Shown piece by piece: positions 36,226 through 48,000 of a stretch of DNA of 64,000 nucleotides; the stretch's first letter is position 1; each line of letters starts with the position of its first letter. Below the pieces are notes generated by a model, which saw only the letters and a program-made list of their open reading frames with translations, searched no databases and had not been told where the DNA came from. Both the position numbers and the translations under genes were made by a program. Source of the DNA: Salvia splendens (taxonomy: Eukaryota; Streptophyta; Magnoliopsida; Lamiales; Lamiaceae); NCBI RefSeq assembly GCF_004379255.2, contig NC_056041.1:21483559-21547558 (forward strand). Reading direction: 5' to 3'.

Positions 36226-36244
36226 GCCGGATTGTGCATGCCTA

Positions 36245-37458
36245 ATCAAATGGATGTAAAGACCGCGTTTCTAAATGGTGAATTAGAAGATGAAATATAT
36301 ATGGAGCAACCCGAAGGGTTTGTAGTACCTGGACAAGAGAAAAAGGTATGCAAGCTCGTAAAGTCTCTATATGGATTGAAACAAGCGCCATTGCAGTGGC
36401 ACTTGAAGTTTGATAATGTGATGTTATCAAATGGGTTTAAAATCAACGAGTGTGACAAATGTGTCTACATCAAGAGCACTAATAACGACCATGTTATAGT
36501 ATGTCTATACGTTGATGATATGTTAATCTTGGGTAGTAACACTCAAGTAATTAACGATACAAAGGCCATGTTAAAGAGAAACTTTGACATGAAAGACATG
36601 GGTCTAGCCGATGTAATTCTTGGAATGAAGATTCTGAGAACGTCTGATGGAATCATCTTAACACAATCTCATTATGTTGAGAAGATATTGAATAAATTCA
36701 AGGCCTATGATAGCGCGCCAGTTAAGACTCCAATTGAACTCGACGTTCACTTGAGCAAAAACAAAGGCGAGCCCGTTGCACAAGAAGAGTATGCACGGGT
36801 CATCGGGTGCATTATGTACTTGACTAATTGCACTCGACCTGACATTGCTTGTGCCGTGAACAAGTTGAGTCGTTACACGAGCAATCCAAGCAAAGAGCAT
36901 TGGAGAGCTCTTGTGAGGGTTTTGAGATATTTAAAACATACTCAAAATCTTGGGCTACACTTCTCGAGATACCCCCCGGTACTTGAAGGGTACTGTGATG
37001 CCAATTGGATATCCGATAATAGAGACTCACTTTCAACAAGTGGATACGTCTTTACTATTAGGGGTAGTGCAGTATCGTGGAAATCCATAAAACAGACATG
37101 TATAGCCCGATCAACAATGGAATCGGAGTTCATTGCCTTAGATAAGGCGGGTGAGGAAGCCGAGTGGCTTAAGAACTTCTTTAAAGATATTCCATGTTGG
37201 TCTAAGCCAGTGCCACCAGTGCTGATCCACTGCGATAGCCAAGCAACTATTGGAAGGGCAAACAATGGCTTCTATAATGGTAAGTCTCGACATATACGTC
37301 GACGACATAACACCGTGAGACATTTGATCACAACAGGGGTGATTACAATTGACTATGTGAAGTCAATAGATAATCTAGCGGATCCGCTAACCAAAGGGTT
37401 AAACCGTGATCAAATGAACAAGTTGCTAGAGGGAATGGGTTTGAAATCCACAAACTAA
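36245..37458 (+). pseudogene. Copia-2 reverse transcriptase and RNase H (open to natural stop)
   Basis: Uninterrupted frame from the duplicated target site through [27 protein letters not shown] (about 36500), the copia RNase H ([26 protein letters not shown]) to [11 protein letters not shown] and stop. This is the best-preserved pol part of the two copia elements, but it is separated from the rest of pol by the hAT insertion. Confidence 0.9.
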
Positions 37459-38020
37459 AGAACTATTATAGTGGTAACCCAACCATGATGAATGGAGATC
37501 CCAAGAACTTGGTTCAAAGGGACAACTAAGCTATGAGAGTTCATGAGAAACACTCAACTATATCTATTCCCTAGAGAGCAATAGAGTGTTAGAGAACTTG
37601 CCTAGTGGTAAAGGCTAAGTCTATGACTTTTAATGGTTCTTAAGGATCTCAAAGAGATGGAGTTCTCAAAGAGACCAAGTATGGCAAGGTACTTGACTAA
37701 GAATCACCTATGTAAGTTTGAAGTGTGGTCGCTTCATAAAACACACTTATGAATCCAAAGTGGTGTCCAAGACCGCAATGGACACAAAACGTTAGAACGG
37801 ATGAGGTTGAGGTGTTTAAGCGTTAACACCATTGTCTCGGTGCACGCCATGGGGGATTAGTTCAAAGCATCGCGCTACTAAGCCGCATGTGTATCCGATG
37901 GTGTCGACTATGGAAGGTTCAAGGCCAACAACTACCTATCCTTATGCTTATATATCTCTCGAGGGTTGAGCTTGTGTCTGCATGCATATGCATTTGGCTA
38001 TTTCCACTCATGTGGGGGAT
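37459..38020 (+). other. Non-coding region between Copia-2 pol and 3' LTR
   Basis: Similar throughout to the Copia-1 segment (aagctatgagagttcatgag, ggttgaggtgtttaagcgtt and others) and ends in GTGGGGGAT before the LTR. Confidence 0.75.
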
Positions 38021-39149
38021 TGTAAAAATCATGGATTAAATATGACCGGTCAATGGATTTTGACCAAATAATAAATGTGACGAAACATTTAATTTTGTGA
38101 AATTAAATGACATAGCGTCGATCTACATTTTACGTAGATAAATGTAGTATATTCACTTTCTCAAATCCGATTTCCGGTGAGTGAGAAATAGTGGATTAAA
38201 GTTGGGCATAATTAACTTTTAATTAAAGCTTGGAGTTGGAGCATAGGGAATAATTAACTAGTGTTAATTATCCCACATTGGAGGATTAACACATCTTTTA
38301 ATGTGCTTAAATTAAGTGCCTTTATGTTACTTAATAATTATAGTGGACCAAGATGGGTGAAAGAGCCCACACGCGCGCACACGCGCGCGCCCGAGCCCGA
38401 GCCCGTGCCCGTGCTCGTGCTCGCGGTCGCGGGCCTCGGGCCTCGGGCCTGGGCCCGATCTCGATCTCGATCTCGATCTTGATCTTGATCTTGGACTTGG
38501 ACCTGGATTTTGGATCTTGGCAATTGGTCTTTGGGTGGTCTTTGGGCTTGGTGCTTGGCCCAAACTAATCTTTTTAGACCACCGCCGAGTCAGCAGTCCA
38601 AGTGGCTTGACACGTCGTCAAGCGAGGCACAGTCACGGCTGCCACGTGAGAAATCCACACGCTCCACACGTGAATGGCACACTCCTGCCACACGCTTGTA
38701 ACCGACGTCGGTTACGAATCTGCCATGATGAGCCTTCATGGCTTGGTTGACCCTGCATGGTGGCTTGGCCTATAAATAGGCTAGCCATACCACTGCATTA
38801 GGACACACATACAAGCATTCTCTGCATAAGCTCTCTCCCTCTCTCTGCATTGTCCTTCTGTCGAAGCTCTGCCCTTTCCTCCATCCCGTTCGCCGGAGCT
38901 CTGCTGATTGCGGTGCTGCATCAAAAGAGACGTAGCCGTTTTACCTTTGGGGACGACGCGCCAAACCGAGAGCACTACCGGGGCGTATCTCGTCTTGCGG
39001 GAAGAGGCCTCCTCGACTCGGCTATCATACCATACTGGTTTAGTTGCTTCATTTTTAAGTTGTAATTTCAGTTCAGTTCTTCCTTCTGTATTTCTTCTTT
39101 TGGATTGTATTACGCCCGGATTTGCTATTTTGTAATCCAGAAACCAACA
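38021..39149 (+). repeat. Copia-2 3' LTR
   Basis: 1129 bp, TGTAAAAATC...CCAACA, followed by GTTGG. Its GC-rich array (38371-38515) is much longer than in the 5' LTR and drifts from cccgag and cccgtg units through gatctc to gatctt and ttggac. TATA box at 38771-38778. Confidence 0.92.
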
Positions 39150-39350
39150 GTTGGATCCTTAGGCATACAAAAATTGAGATTCCAACAATTATATCCAAAA
39201 TACCACGTGTTACTAAAAAACTGCAACAAAAGATGATGTGGTCGACTGTTTAGTATTCGACCGACAATGCGAATTGAGGGAAGCAAGATTATGATTCGGC
39301 TTGGATGATTTTGGCTATTAGTCCGTTAGTATATTGCTGGCTTTCTTTAT
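39150..39350 (-). mobile_element. LINE remnant, continuation beyond Copia-2
   Basis: The minus strand gives HLLLQFFSNTWYFGYNCWNL then FCMPKDP, which joins the part at 23950. Together they read as the zinc-knuckle region downstream of a plant LINE reverse transcriptase. Confidence 0.5.
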
Positions 39351-40488
39351 GTAACTTTTGCACTGTTGTAATAGGAAATCAAACTACAATTATGCACATA
39401 TTGCGCAAAGGGTACGTTAGAATGACACTACTCTTAAAGTGACAACGTGACAACAAGTAACATGCAATATGCAATACATATGCAAACACTACGTGATACA
39501 TAGGCAAGCAATTTGACATATGGTTCCAAGCAATATGAGATACGAAATCAGAGCACTATCGTGACACCATAGTTAAAATGACAACTTAGACAAGCAATTA
39601 GCGATGCATAGGGAAGTAATCTGCGATACATAGGCAAACAACTCGGCATATAGTTCCAAGCAATCTACGATACATAAGCAAGACATGCTAAAATTGAATA
39701 TGCTCCTAAAGGTTCTTATTGATGGTACATTGTCATCTTAATACAATTCTATTGCGCAACTACCTTAAATTCTGATAAACATTACATTTGAAGAAGTTCA
39801 TTAATTTACTTTACATCTAAACATGTCAAAACGCATTAATCACATGTTACAAATTAAATGATTACATTAACAAATTGAACATGTGTTTACCATGATGGCC
39901 CAATGACTTTTCAGTGGCTACAATTCTTCCATAATCTGCGGTTACATTGTTAGAGAAAATAATCCTAATTATCATTAGTTTAATTAGGACTAATTTAATT
40001 AACACCACAAATTGCATATGCAGAGATTTTGCTCAATTTTGATTTTTGACTAATGATCATTGACAGTTGAAATCATCCACAAAACATGTGCCAACTTTCT
40101 AATTTAAAAAAAAAACTTTCTAATTTCTAACCATGTTCATTCACTTAGTTTAACCTAGTACCTAACCCATATTACTCCATGTTCAAATAGTACTATTATT
40201 TTTTTTCCTATTAAAATTTGCATAATGTATTATCATCATGTCAAAACCAATTTCTATATACGAGGCGTTATTGACTATATTATATATGAAATTATATAGA
40301 AATGAAGTTGATCACAAGAATATTGATATATGATGGTCTATGTATTTTATAGAATCAGTAAATTGATATGTTCGAAGTTCATTTATTGTACACATACTAG
40401 GATAAATATAGTATAGTCGTTGTCATCAATATTTATGGCAACGATGCTATTTTTATAAACCAAATAAAAAATAAAATATGTAATTATA

Positions 40489-40739
40489 GGGGTACGTTAA
40501 AATGACAATACCTTTTAAAGTGACACTATGACATCATGTAGCATGCAATATTATAAACGCTACACTACAATATCCAATACGCTAGATTGCAATATTGGAT
40601 ATTGCAGCCCAAGAAAATTTGTCCTTGAGCGTTTTTTATGATTGTCATATGGCAGCTGATTATTTGTCCACGTGTACAAATGATTGGCTAGAAATAGCGG
40701 TATGGTGTCACTTTGAGATTATGTTGTCATTTTAACCCA
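40489..40739. mobile_element. Unclassified MITE-like inverted-repeat element
   Basis: The left end GGGTACGTTAAAATGACAAT with aaagtgacac further in is matched by the complement of the right end (GGGTTAAAATGACAAC, then caaagtgacac). About 250 bp, non-coding. No clear target duplication was found. A partial copy of one end is at 39410. Confidence 0.5.
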
Positions 40740-41081
40740 AATCTATTAAAATATTGAAACTCCACGCACATACAAACATTATATATGCTAGATATTTAAT
40801 TATATTTTTTGAAAATCAAAAAACAATTAATACTTTCAGCTTGGTGATGTTGGTTAATGGATTCGATTCAATCCGTATACCTACAAAATTAATGATGAGC
40901 CGAGTTAAATAAAATAAACTTAATACTTTTTTTTATTTTTTTTAGCTTCACCTATCATTTTTCTCAATATAATAGTATTTCTTTAGATATATAGAGATCT
41001 ATAGATGAAATAAAAGAAAGCTTTCCATTGAATTATGTAATGAAAGTGTGTCGGTCGTTGGCAGCAGGCCACAAGTTAAAG

Positions 41082-41236
41082 ATACTACATTGAATTATTA
41101 TTAATTAAAGCTACTACTATTATTTATGTTTTGGTACTACTAAATTATTATTTGGTACTAATAAAACAAAATACTACATTGAATTATTATTAATTAAAGC
41201 TACTACTATTATTTATGTTTTGGTACTACTAAATTG
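41082..41236. repeat. Direct duplication, period 89 bp
   Basis: The 66 bases beginning atactacattgaattattat at 41082 recur unchanged at 41171. Exact identity suggests a recent event. Confidence 0.9.
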
Positions 41237-42245
41237 ATGTCGAATGTGTCTTTTTGTGAATGACAGGATAATCCCCACACGATTTTTTTCTTTCTTTTTC
41301 TCCCAAGCAGAAAACTGCCCCAATAGATGCATTCAAGATATCACTCCCCTCCATAAATCGACCTAACTACACACAATTATTAAATTCACATTAATATAGG
41401 TACTAGTGACTAAGAACATAACAAAACCCCACTCATCTACAACTTAAATATATGCACATTATTATTTAACGAGTAATTTTGCTTCTAAATTCTTAAACTT
41501 TCATCAAATTCTAATTTTGCACGGTAGCTTTCAAATATGTCAATAATTTTAGATTTATTCTGATTTTGCAATCAATCAAAATTTTGATATTGACATGAAT
41601 ATGTGCCGACATGAATAAGTATCAAAATATGTCAATATAATATATACAATGTCATTACCGAATTGTGTTGACGTATTCAAGGAATCACATTGATATTTTT
41701 AAAACACTATATTGACATTTTCGTCTAAAACCTTAACTTGATAGTTTTTTTTATCTTTTTCGATTTAATTAATAAAAATGAAAATTACACGCAGAAAATT
41801 TTAGACCACTAGATTTCTAAAATTTTATGGTCTTAAATTAGTTGTAGTTAGCAACTAAAGAATGAATCAGCCATTGATGATCACTCCCGTGAGATTATTC
41901 CTATATTCTTTTTTAGTCAAACTGAATAATTTTTCCAGATAATTTATACCGTACTAATTACATATTTAGTGAAACTCAACTAATGTAGTATTGCATGATT
42001 TATAGTATGCATTATAATTATTATTATCGAGAAGTGTTCTATTTCTATTTCAATTATGAGATTACTACCTATATGAATTTTTAATTTTTCACAATGAATT
42101 TTTCGTAATCATCCCATAATAGTCACAATAGAAGCTGATGCAACAAAATCAAATATAATATTGCACAAAATAATGTCATTTTGGATAAATCAAAGTTGTT
42201 TTAATTGACCCACAATGTGTATATTTCTGCTACAGGCGGGGATGA

Positions 42246-42874
42246 TGATGGAGTACGTACTAAACAAGCCAGCACAAAGCCCAAGAAAGAGTATCAGTTC
42301 GGCATGACCAAAGAGTTCGGCCTCAGCCTACAGCTCAGTAAAAACCAACCAATCAAGCTCTGCCCTCAGGTCGGCATCAAGCTCTACTCTCAGATCGGCA
42401 AAAGCTGCTCGGCAATAGTTCAGCAGTTCGGTCTCAGCATCGGCAAAAGCTGCTCGGCAATACCGGACTGGGAGACACGATCTATCTAGTGGTGGACCCA
42501 TGCAGGCTCTCATGACCTCCACGACATCCACGACATAATTACTGATGATGTAAGCCACCGCCTAATTAGTGGCCATGCAGGATCTCATGACCTCCGTGAC
42601 CTCCACGACTTAGGGTGGTGATGCAAGCCACGATCTCAGTTCTATATATAAACGGAACTTAGATCCGATAGAGGAGACACCAACTCTAAGAGAGAGAATA
42701 TCATATAGCAAGCTTGTATTTGTAAGCTGTAGAAAACAGATCAAGCAATACAACTCTGCCCTCTTTTCTTCCCGTGGACGTAGATTTACCTCAGTAAATC
42801 GAACCACGTAAATCTCTGTGTTGTGATTTCTACTTTCCTGCATTTACTACCACCAGAAATTCGCGGATTCATCA
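42246..42874 (+). repeat. Tat-lineage gypsy 5' LTR
   Basis: 629 bp. Internal partial duplications (ggcaaaagctgctcggcaat twice, ctcatgacctcc twice). TATATATAA at 42643-42651 gives the likely start of transcription about 30 bases further on. Confidence 0.95.
42643..42651 (+). promoter_or_regulatory. TATA box in Tat-lineage 5' LTR
   Basis: TATATATAA in the context tctatatataaacgg. The same is present in the 3' LTR (about 49754), from which transcription would run toward the NTRC gene. Confidence 0.65.
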
Positions 42875-42875
42875 C

Positions 42876-42893
42876 TGGCGCCGTCTGTGGGAA
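42876..42893 (+). promoter_or_regulatory. Primer binding site
   Basis: TGGCGCCGTCTGTGGGAA one base after the 5' LTR, the standard position, and of the TGGCGCCG type usual in plant gypsy elements. I did not assign the tRNA. Confidence 0.8.
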
Positions 42894-42956
42894 ACAGAGA
42901 ACCAAATCTGTGATAAAGCGAATTTTTGACCCTTTTTCCACTACAAAAAAAAAAAA

Positions 42957-45038
42957 ATGCATGCCAGACCGCACAACTCCCGTGCCTCCGTCCGTGATGA
43001 CCATGAGGAAACTAACCCAACAGCCCATAGGCCTGGAAAGCAGCCTCGTGAGAAGTCTGTATCCAGTTCTCACGGTGAAGGAACAAGCCGCTCAAAAGGC
43101 CCACACACCGAGTCTTCCCAGCAGCCTGATTTGAATGAGGCTGTCAAGCTGTTCTTGGCTGAGAAGCAGGAGGAGTTCTTAACCTTCCTGCAGAAGAGCC
43201 AACAGCCGGAGAAGACAACGACGGATTCTCCCTCCTCGTCTAGGCATGAAAGTCACTACCGCAGTAGTGACGTGTCTTCCAGGAGAGAGAATCCTCAACC
43301 CCGACATGTTCCTGTTTCTCCTCGGCACCGGAATCACAGGAGAACTCCTTCTCCTCCGTACCGAAGAGATGCCGGGTTCGCCATGTACGGAGCGTTAAAG
43401 ACTCCGTTCTCGGACGATATCATCCGAACTCCTTTGCCGCGGAACTACCGAACTCCGTCGATAACCTATGACGGACTCGTGGATCCTCATGACTTCTTGG
43501 GACGCTATCAGTATAATATGGCGAACCAGGGTCTCAATGAGGTCCACATGTGCAAGCTGTTCCCCGAGCTGCTCATCGGGAACGCCAGAAGGTGGTTCGA
43601 CAGCCTTCCTCAAGGCAGCATTAGATCCTACCGAGATCTAATGGATGCTTTCCACAGGAGGTTCTTTCAGAAAGCGGAAGCCCGAATTACTTCGGCTCAG
43701 CTGCTTTCTATACGTCAAGGTCGCGACGAAAAGATCAGCGACTTCCTGACGAGATTCCACAAGGAATGCCTACAAGTAAATGATCTTAACGATCTACTTG
43801 TCATTTCGGCATTCCAAAATGGAATCCTGCCCGGAGCTCTCTACAGAAAGCTCGTGGAGTGCGGCCCGCAAACAGCTCAAGAAATGTGGGACATTGCGGA
43901 CCAGTTTTCCCGTGCGGATGAGGCAGACCGTCGAAAACGGTCTTTAGACAGCTCATCCCAAGAAGAGAAAAAGAAGCCCGATCAAAGCGGCCAGGTGCTT
44001 CCTCGCCGAACTCCTTTTGAAAGAATTCAAAGGGCACCGGTACAAGGCAGATTGGGGCCACGGCTCAATCCTGAGAAGCCGCCCGCTCAGTTCGTACCAT
44101 TAAACAAGTCAAGAACGGAAATTTTCGAACTACATTCCGATATGTTCGAAAAACCAAAGCGGATGACGAAATCAGCCGCGCGGCGACCTCAGGATCAATA
44201 TTGCTCCTTCCATCAAGCCCACGGTCATGATACCGAGGAGTGCCGAAATTTGGCTGCAGGTATTGATGTTCTTGTGAAAACAGGAACGTTAAAAAAATAC
44301 CAAGGCAAGCAGCCGAAAAAGAACAAAAAGCAGAGAGGTGCGAACTGCAATCCTCAGGATCCGAAAAGGCATGAAGATCCCGAAGACGACGATGAGCCGC
44401 AATATGATGGAGTAATCCAGACTATTGATGCTCTCCCTGCCGGGAAAACTAAGTCGTCCCTAAAAGCAGAACGCAGAGGTTCCAATCAAGAGGAGCCGAC
44501 ACATAAAAGGCTGAAGAAAGACGAAGTGATTACGTTTTCAGATGCCGATCCCGTCCCAGCCATCTCTCCTCACCAAGACGCTATTGTCATTCAAGCCGGA
44601 GTGGCAAACAAACTGATCCACAGAGTATTTGTGGATACAGGAGCGTCAGTCAGCGTTCTTTTTAAAGAATGTTTTGATAAAATGGAAGTGGATCCAGCTC
44701 GGCTCAGTCCGGCTCCACTTCCTCTGAAAAGTTTCGCCCAGGAAGACACCCGCCCTGAAGGTATTATCAGCCTTCCGATCACGGTGGGAAAAGCGCCTAC
44801 AAGCTCCAATACGATGATCGAGTTCTTTGTGGTAAAAGCTCGGTCCCCGTACAACATCATCCTGGGGAGAGACTGGCTCAACACAGTTCGGGCCGTTTGC
44901 TCTACTTATCACCTCACCATCAAGATCCCCACTAAAGGTGGGATAGCGGTCATCCGAGGTGATCAAAAGAGAGCAAAAGAATGTCTGCAGATTGCGCTTA
45001 AAAGTGCCGAGCAACCAGTTCGGCACCATCAAGCATAG
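42957..45038 (+). CDS. Gag-protease of the Tat-lineage gypsy element
   Basis: 693 residues from the first ATG after the primer site. A Ser/Pro/Arg-rich N-terminus, a retrotransposon gag domain (about residues 170-310, with GNARRWFDSLP and KISDFLTRFHKE), a zinc-knuckle-like CSFHQAHGHDTEEC (about 416-429) and an aspartic protease with FVDTGASVSVLF (about 558) and IILGRDWL (about 635). It ends in TAG at 45036-45038. Pol lies in the same frame beyond that stop. The protein would form the particle shell, and its protease would process the polyprotein. Confidence 0.93.
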   Translation: MHARPHNSRASVRDDHEETNPTAHRPGKQPREKSVSSSHGEGTSRSKGPHTESSQQPDLNEAVKLFLAEKQEEFLTFLQKSQQPEKTTTDSPSSSRHESHYRSSDVSSRRENPQPRHVPVSPRHRNHRRTPSPPYRRDAGFAMYGALKTPFSDDIIRTPLPRNYRTPSITYDGLVDPHDFLGRYQYNMANQGLNEVHMCKLFPELLIGNARRWFDSLPQGSIRSYRDLMDAFHRRFFQKAEARITSAQLLSIRQGRDEKISDFLTRFHKECLQVNDLNDLLVISAFQNGILPGALYRKLVECGPQTAQEMWDIADQFSRADEADRRKRSLDSSSQEEKKKPDQSGQVLPRRTPFERIQRAPVQGRLGPRLNPEKPPAQFVPLNKSRTEIFELHSDMFEKPKRMTKSAARRPQDQYCSFHQAHGHDTEECRNLAAGIDVLVKTGTLKKYQGKQPKKNKKQRGANCNPQDPKRHEDPEDDDEPQYDGVIQTIDALPAGKTKSSLKAERRGSNQEEPTHKRLKKDEVITFSDADPVPAISPHQDAIVIQAGVANKLIHRVFVDTGASVSVLFKECFDKMEVDPARLSPAPLPLKSFAQEDTRPEGIISLPITVGKAPTSSNTMIEFFVVKARSPYNIILGRDWLNTVRAVCSTYHLTIKIPTKGGIAVIRGDQKRAKECLQIALKSAEQPVRHHQA

Positions 45039-48000
45039 CAATCACAGCAACCGGAGTCAGAGGCAAGCGAGATGACCGAAGTCACTTCAGAGCCGAACTC
45101 AATGACCGTTCAGTTATACGAAGATGATCCATCCAGAGTGGTCAAGATCGGCTTCGCAGGAACGCCTCTACTCCGGGAAAAAACCATCCAGCTCCTCAAG
45201 GAGTATAAAGACGTCTTTGCATGGTCTCCGTTGGACATGACCGGAGTGCCCCCCGAGGTAATCACTCATCGGTTAAATATTGATCCTTCGGTCCGGCCGA
45301 TAAAACAGAAGCAAAGACTCTTTGCGGCAGAAAGAAGCCAAGTCATCCATGACGAAGTCCGCCAATTACTAAAAGCGGATGTACTATTCGAGGTAAAATA
45401 TCCTTCCTGGGTGGCCAATCCTGTAATGATCAAGAAAAAAGGAGGAGGATGGCGGATGTGCATAGATTTTACCGATCTAAACAAGCACTGTCCTAAAGAT
45501 TGCTATCCCCTTCCGAATATAGATAAAAAAGTAGAAGCTTTGATCGGCTTCGAAATTTTCTGTTTTCTTGATTTATACAAAGGATATCACCAAGTGTTGA
45601 TGGATGAGAGTGACGCTCCGAAAACAGCTTTCATTACCGATTTCGGCATTTTCGCTTATAAAAAGATGCCATTCGGTTTAAAGAATGCCGGAGCCACTTA
45701 TCAAAGGATGGTAGACAAGCTTTTTCGGCACCTAATCGGAAAGCAGGTTGAAGTGTATGTCGACGACATAGTTGTCAAAAGCCAAAGCACTTCGGAGTAC
45801 GAAGACAACCTCAAGTCCACTCTCAACGTGCTCAAGAAAGCCAACCTCAAACTTAATCCCCAAAAGTGTACCTTTTTGGTAGATTCGGGAAAGTTTCTGG
45901 GTTGTTGGGTTTCAAAGGACGGACTCAAGGCAAACCCCTCCAAAGTTCAAGTCGTTCAGAACATGACAATGCCGAAGTCCATACATGACGTGCAAAGGCT
46001 AACTGGATGTCTAGCCGCACTGAATCGATTCCTTTCCCAAGCAGCCGAAAAGCAACTGCCGTTCTTCAAGGTGTTGAAAAAGGCACCAAAGTTCGAGTGG
46101 GGAGCCGAGCAGAAAAAGGCCTTTGACGAGCTCAAAAGTTATCTAGCCGAGCTTCCTATTCTCTCTGCTCCAACCGGAGCCGAAGTAATATTCTTATACT
46201 TAGCGGCATCAGATCAAACCATCAGTGCGGTGCTTGTACGAGAAGAAGGCCTAAAGCAGTTTCCCATCTACTTTACAAGCCGAGCATTAAGAGGTCCAGA
46301 AACAAGATATCAACCTCTGGAAAAAATTGCTCTGGCGTTAGTAAATGCAGCAAGGAGACTGCGGCCATATTTCTATGCTCACAAGGTATGCGTCTTAACC
46401 GATCTGCCTCTTCGGCAAGTTTTGACCAAGCCAGAAGCATCAGGCAGAATCGCCAAATGGGCCATAGAGCTGGGAGAACACTCAATCGAGTACCTACCTC
46501 GGAAAGCCATCAAGGGACAAGCCTTGGCAGATTTTCTTACAGAGGCCAAGTTCGATCAAGCAATCCCTGTCATTGCCGAACAGAAAAAGTCTGCCAATGC
46601 CGAACTAGCACAGCCCTTGGAATCCGAAGTAGAGTCGCCGGACTGCTGGAGCGGATTCGTAGATGGAGCTTCAAACAAGATGGGAAGTGGAGCTGGTATT
46701 TTACTTGTCGCTCCCGACGGACACGAGGTAACCTACTCACTTCGTTTCCTATTCCCCACTACTAATAATGAAGCCGAGTACGAAGCCCTTCTTGCCGGAC
46801 TCCAGTTAGCGCAAAGTCTGCTCGCCAAATCTCTCAAAGTCCATTGTGATTCACAAGTCATAGTAAATCACATGTTGGGTACAAGTGAAGCTCGTGACGA
46901 GAGAATGAAGAAGTATTTGGACAAAGCGCAAAGCATCAGCCGAAGTTTCTCCTATTTTCGGATAATCCGCGTTCCTAGAGCGGAAAATAGCCGAGCAGAT
47001 ACCTTAAGCAAGTTGGCCTCAGATCCGAGCTCAAAGGCGGAAGAATTAACGCATCGAAGCATTGATGAAGCCGAGGTACATTCGGTATCCAGCTCGCCGA
47101 ACTGGATGACGCCGATCTTGCAGTATCTGGATCAAGGACAATTGCCCGAGGATAGGAGAGAAGCTCGGAAGATCACGTGCCGAGCACTTCGGTACGAACT
47201 TCATGAAGGAGTCCTCTTTAGAAAGTCTTACCTCCAGCCATTATTGCGGTGCGTAGGACCAGGAGAGACGGACTACATCCTCAGAGAAGTTCATGAAGGA
47301 TCGTGCGGTAGCCACATCGGAGCCAGAGCTTTAGCTAAAAAAGTTCTGAGATGGGGATATTATTGGCCAACCTTGGTACAAGAAGCAGTGCAGCTCGTCA
47401 AGACCTGCCCGAAGTGCCAAATCCATGCAAATATCCCAAAGATGCCGCAGACCGATCTATCCACTATGCAGAGCCCTTGGCCTTTCATGCAATGGGGCAT
47501 AGACATAGTGGGACCACTTCCTCAAGCTCCTCGGCAAATGAAATTCCTAATCGTTGCCGTGGACTACTTTACGAAGTGGGTGGAAGCTGAACCATTAGCT
47601 ACGATAACGAGCTCGAAGGCATTGGATTTCGTCTGGAAGAACATAGTGTGCCGATTTGGCATACCCCACATCCTCATCTCGGATAACGGGACTCAGTTCA
47701 CCGACAAGACGTTCAAGAATTGGTGCCAAGAGCTGAATATTCAACAGCGGTTCACTTCGGTCTCTCATCCACAAGCAAACGGACAAACGGAGGTAACAAA
47801 TCGTATCCTGGTGAAAGGGTTAAAAGCTCGGTTAGAACAAGCCAAAGGACAATGGATAGAAAATCTCCCTCAAGTCCTATGGTCCTACCGAACTACACCC
47901 ACAACCTCCAGCGGTGAAACTCCGTACAGTCTGGTGTACGGCACTGAAGCCGTGATTCCGGTTGAGATCGGCGTACCCAGTCCACGAACTCTACATTTCT

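Larger units (their letters stand above)
34314..36244 (-). mobile_element. hAT-type DNA transposon (deletion derivative)
   Basis: Inverted termini TAGGCTTGCACAAGGGTCGG and TAGGCATGCACAATCCGGCC, with an exact 8-bp target duplication ATCAAATG at 34306-34313 and 36245-36252, as expected for hAT. It keeps only the C-terminal transposase region on the minus strand. Both ends are packed with CCGCCGGTTC/GAACCGGCGG motifs. It interrupts the Copia-2 reverse transcriptase between codons of [11 protein letters not shown]. Confidence 0.95.
23951..39149 (+). mobile_element. Copia-2: Ty1/copia LTR retrotransposon with two nested insertions
   Basis: Same family as Copia-1. LTRs TGTAAAAATC...CCAACA at 23951-24991 and 38021-39149, target duplication GTTGG at 23946-23950 and 39150-39154. 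Gag and protease occupy 25083-26608, then a gypsy element (26609-32637) interrupts. Integrase and the start of reverse transcriptase run from 32638 to 34313, a hAT element (34314-36244) interrupts, and the rest of pol ends at 37458. Without the insertions it would be about 7.2 kb. It inserted into a LINE remnant. Confidence 0.95.
39351..42245. other. Intergenic AT-rich DNA
   Basis: No gene recognised. It holds MITE-like material sharing the motif gggtacgttaaaatgacaat (39410-39590 partial, 40489-40739 two-ended) and an 89-bp-period duplication at 41082-41236. Confidence 0.6.
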
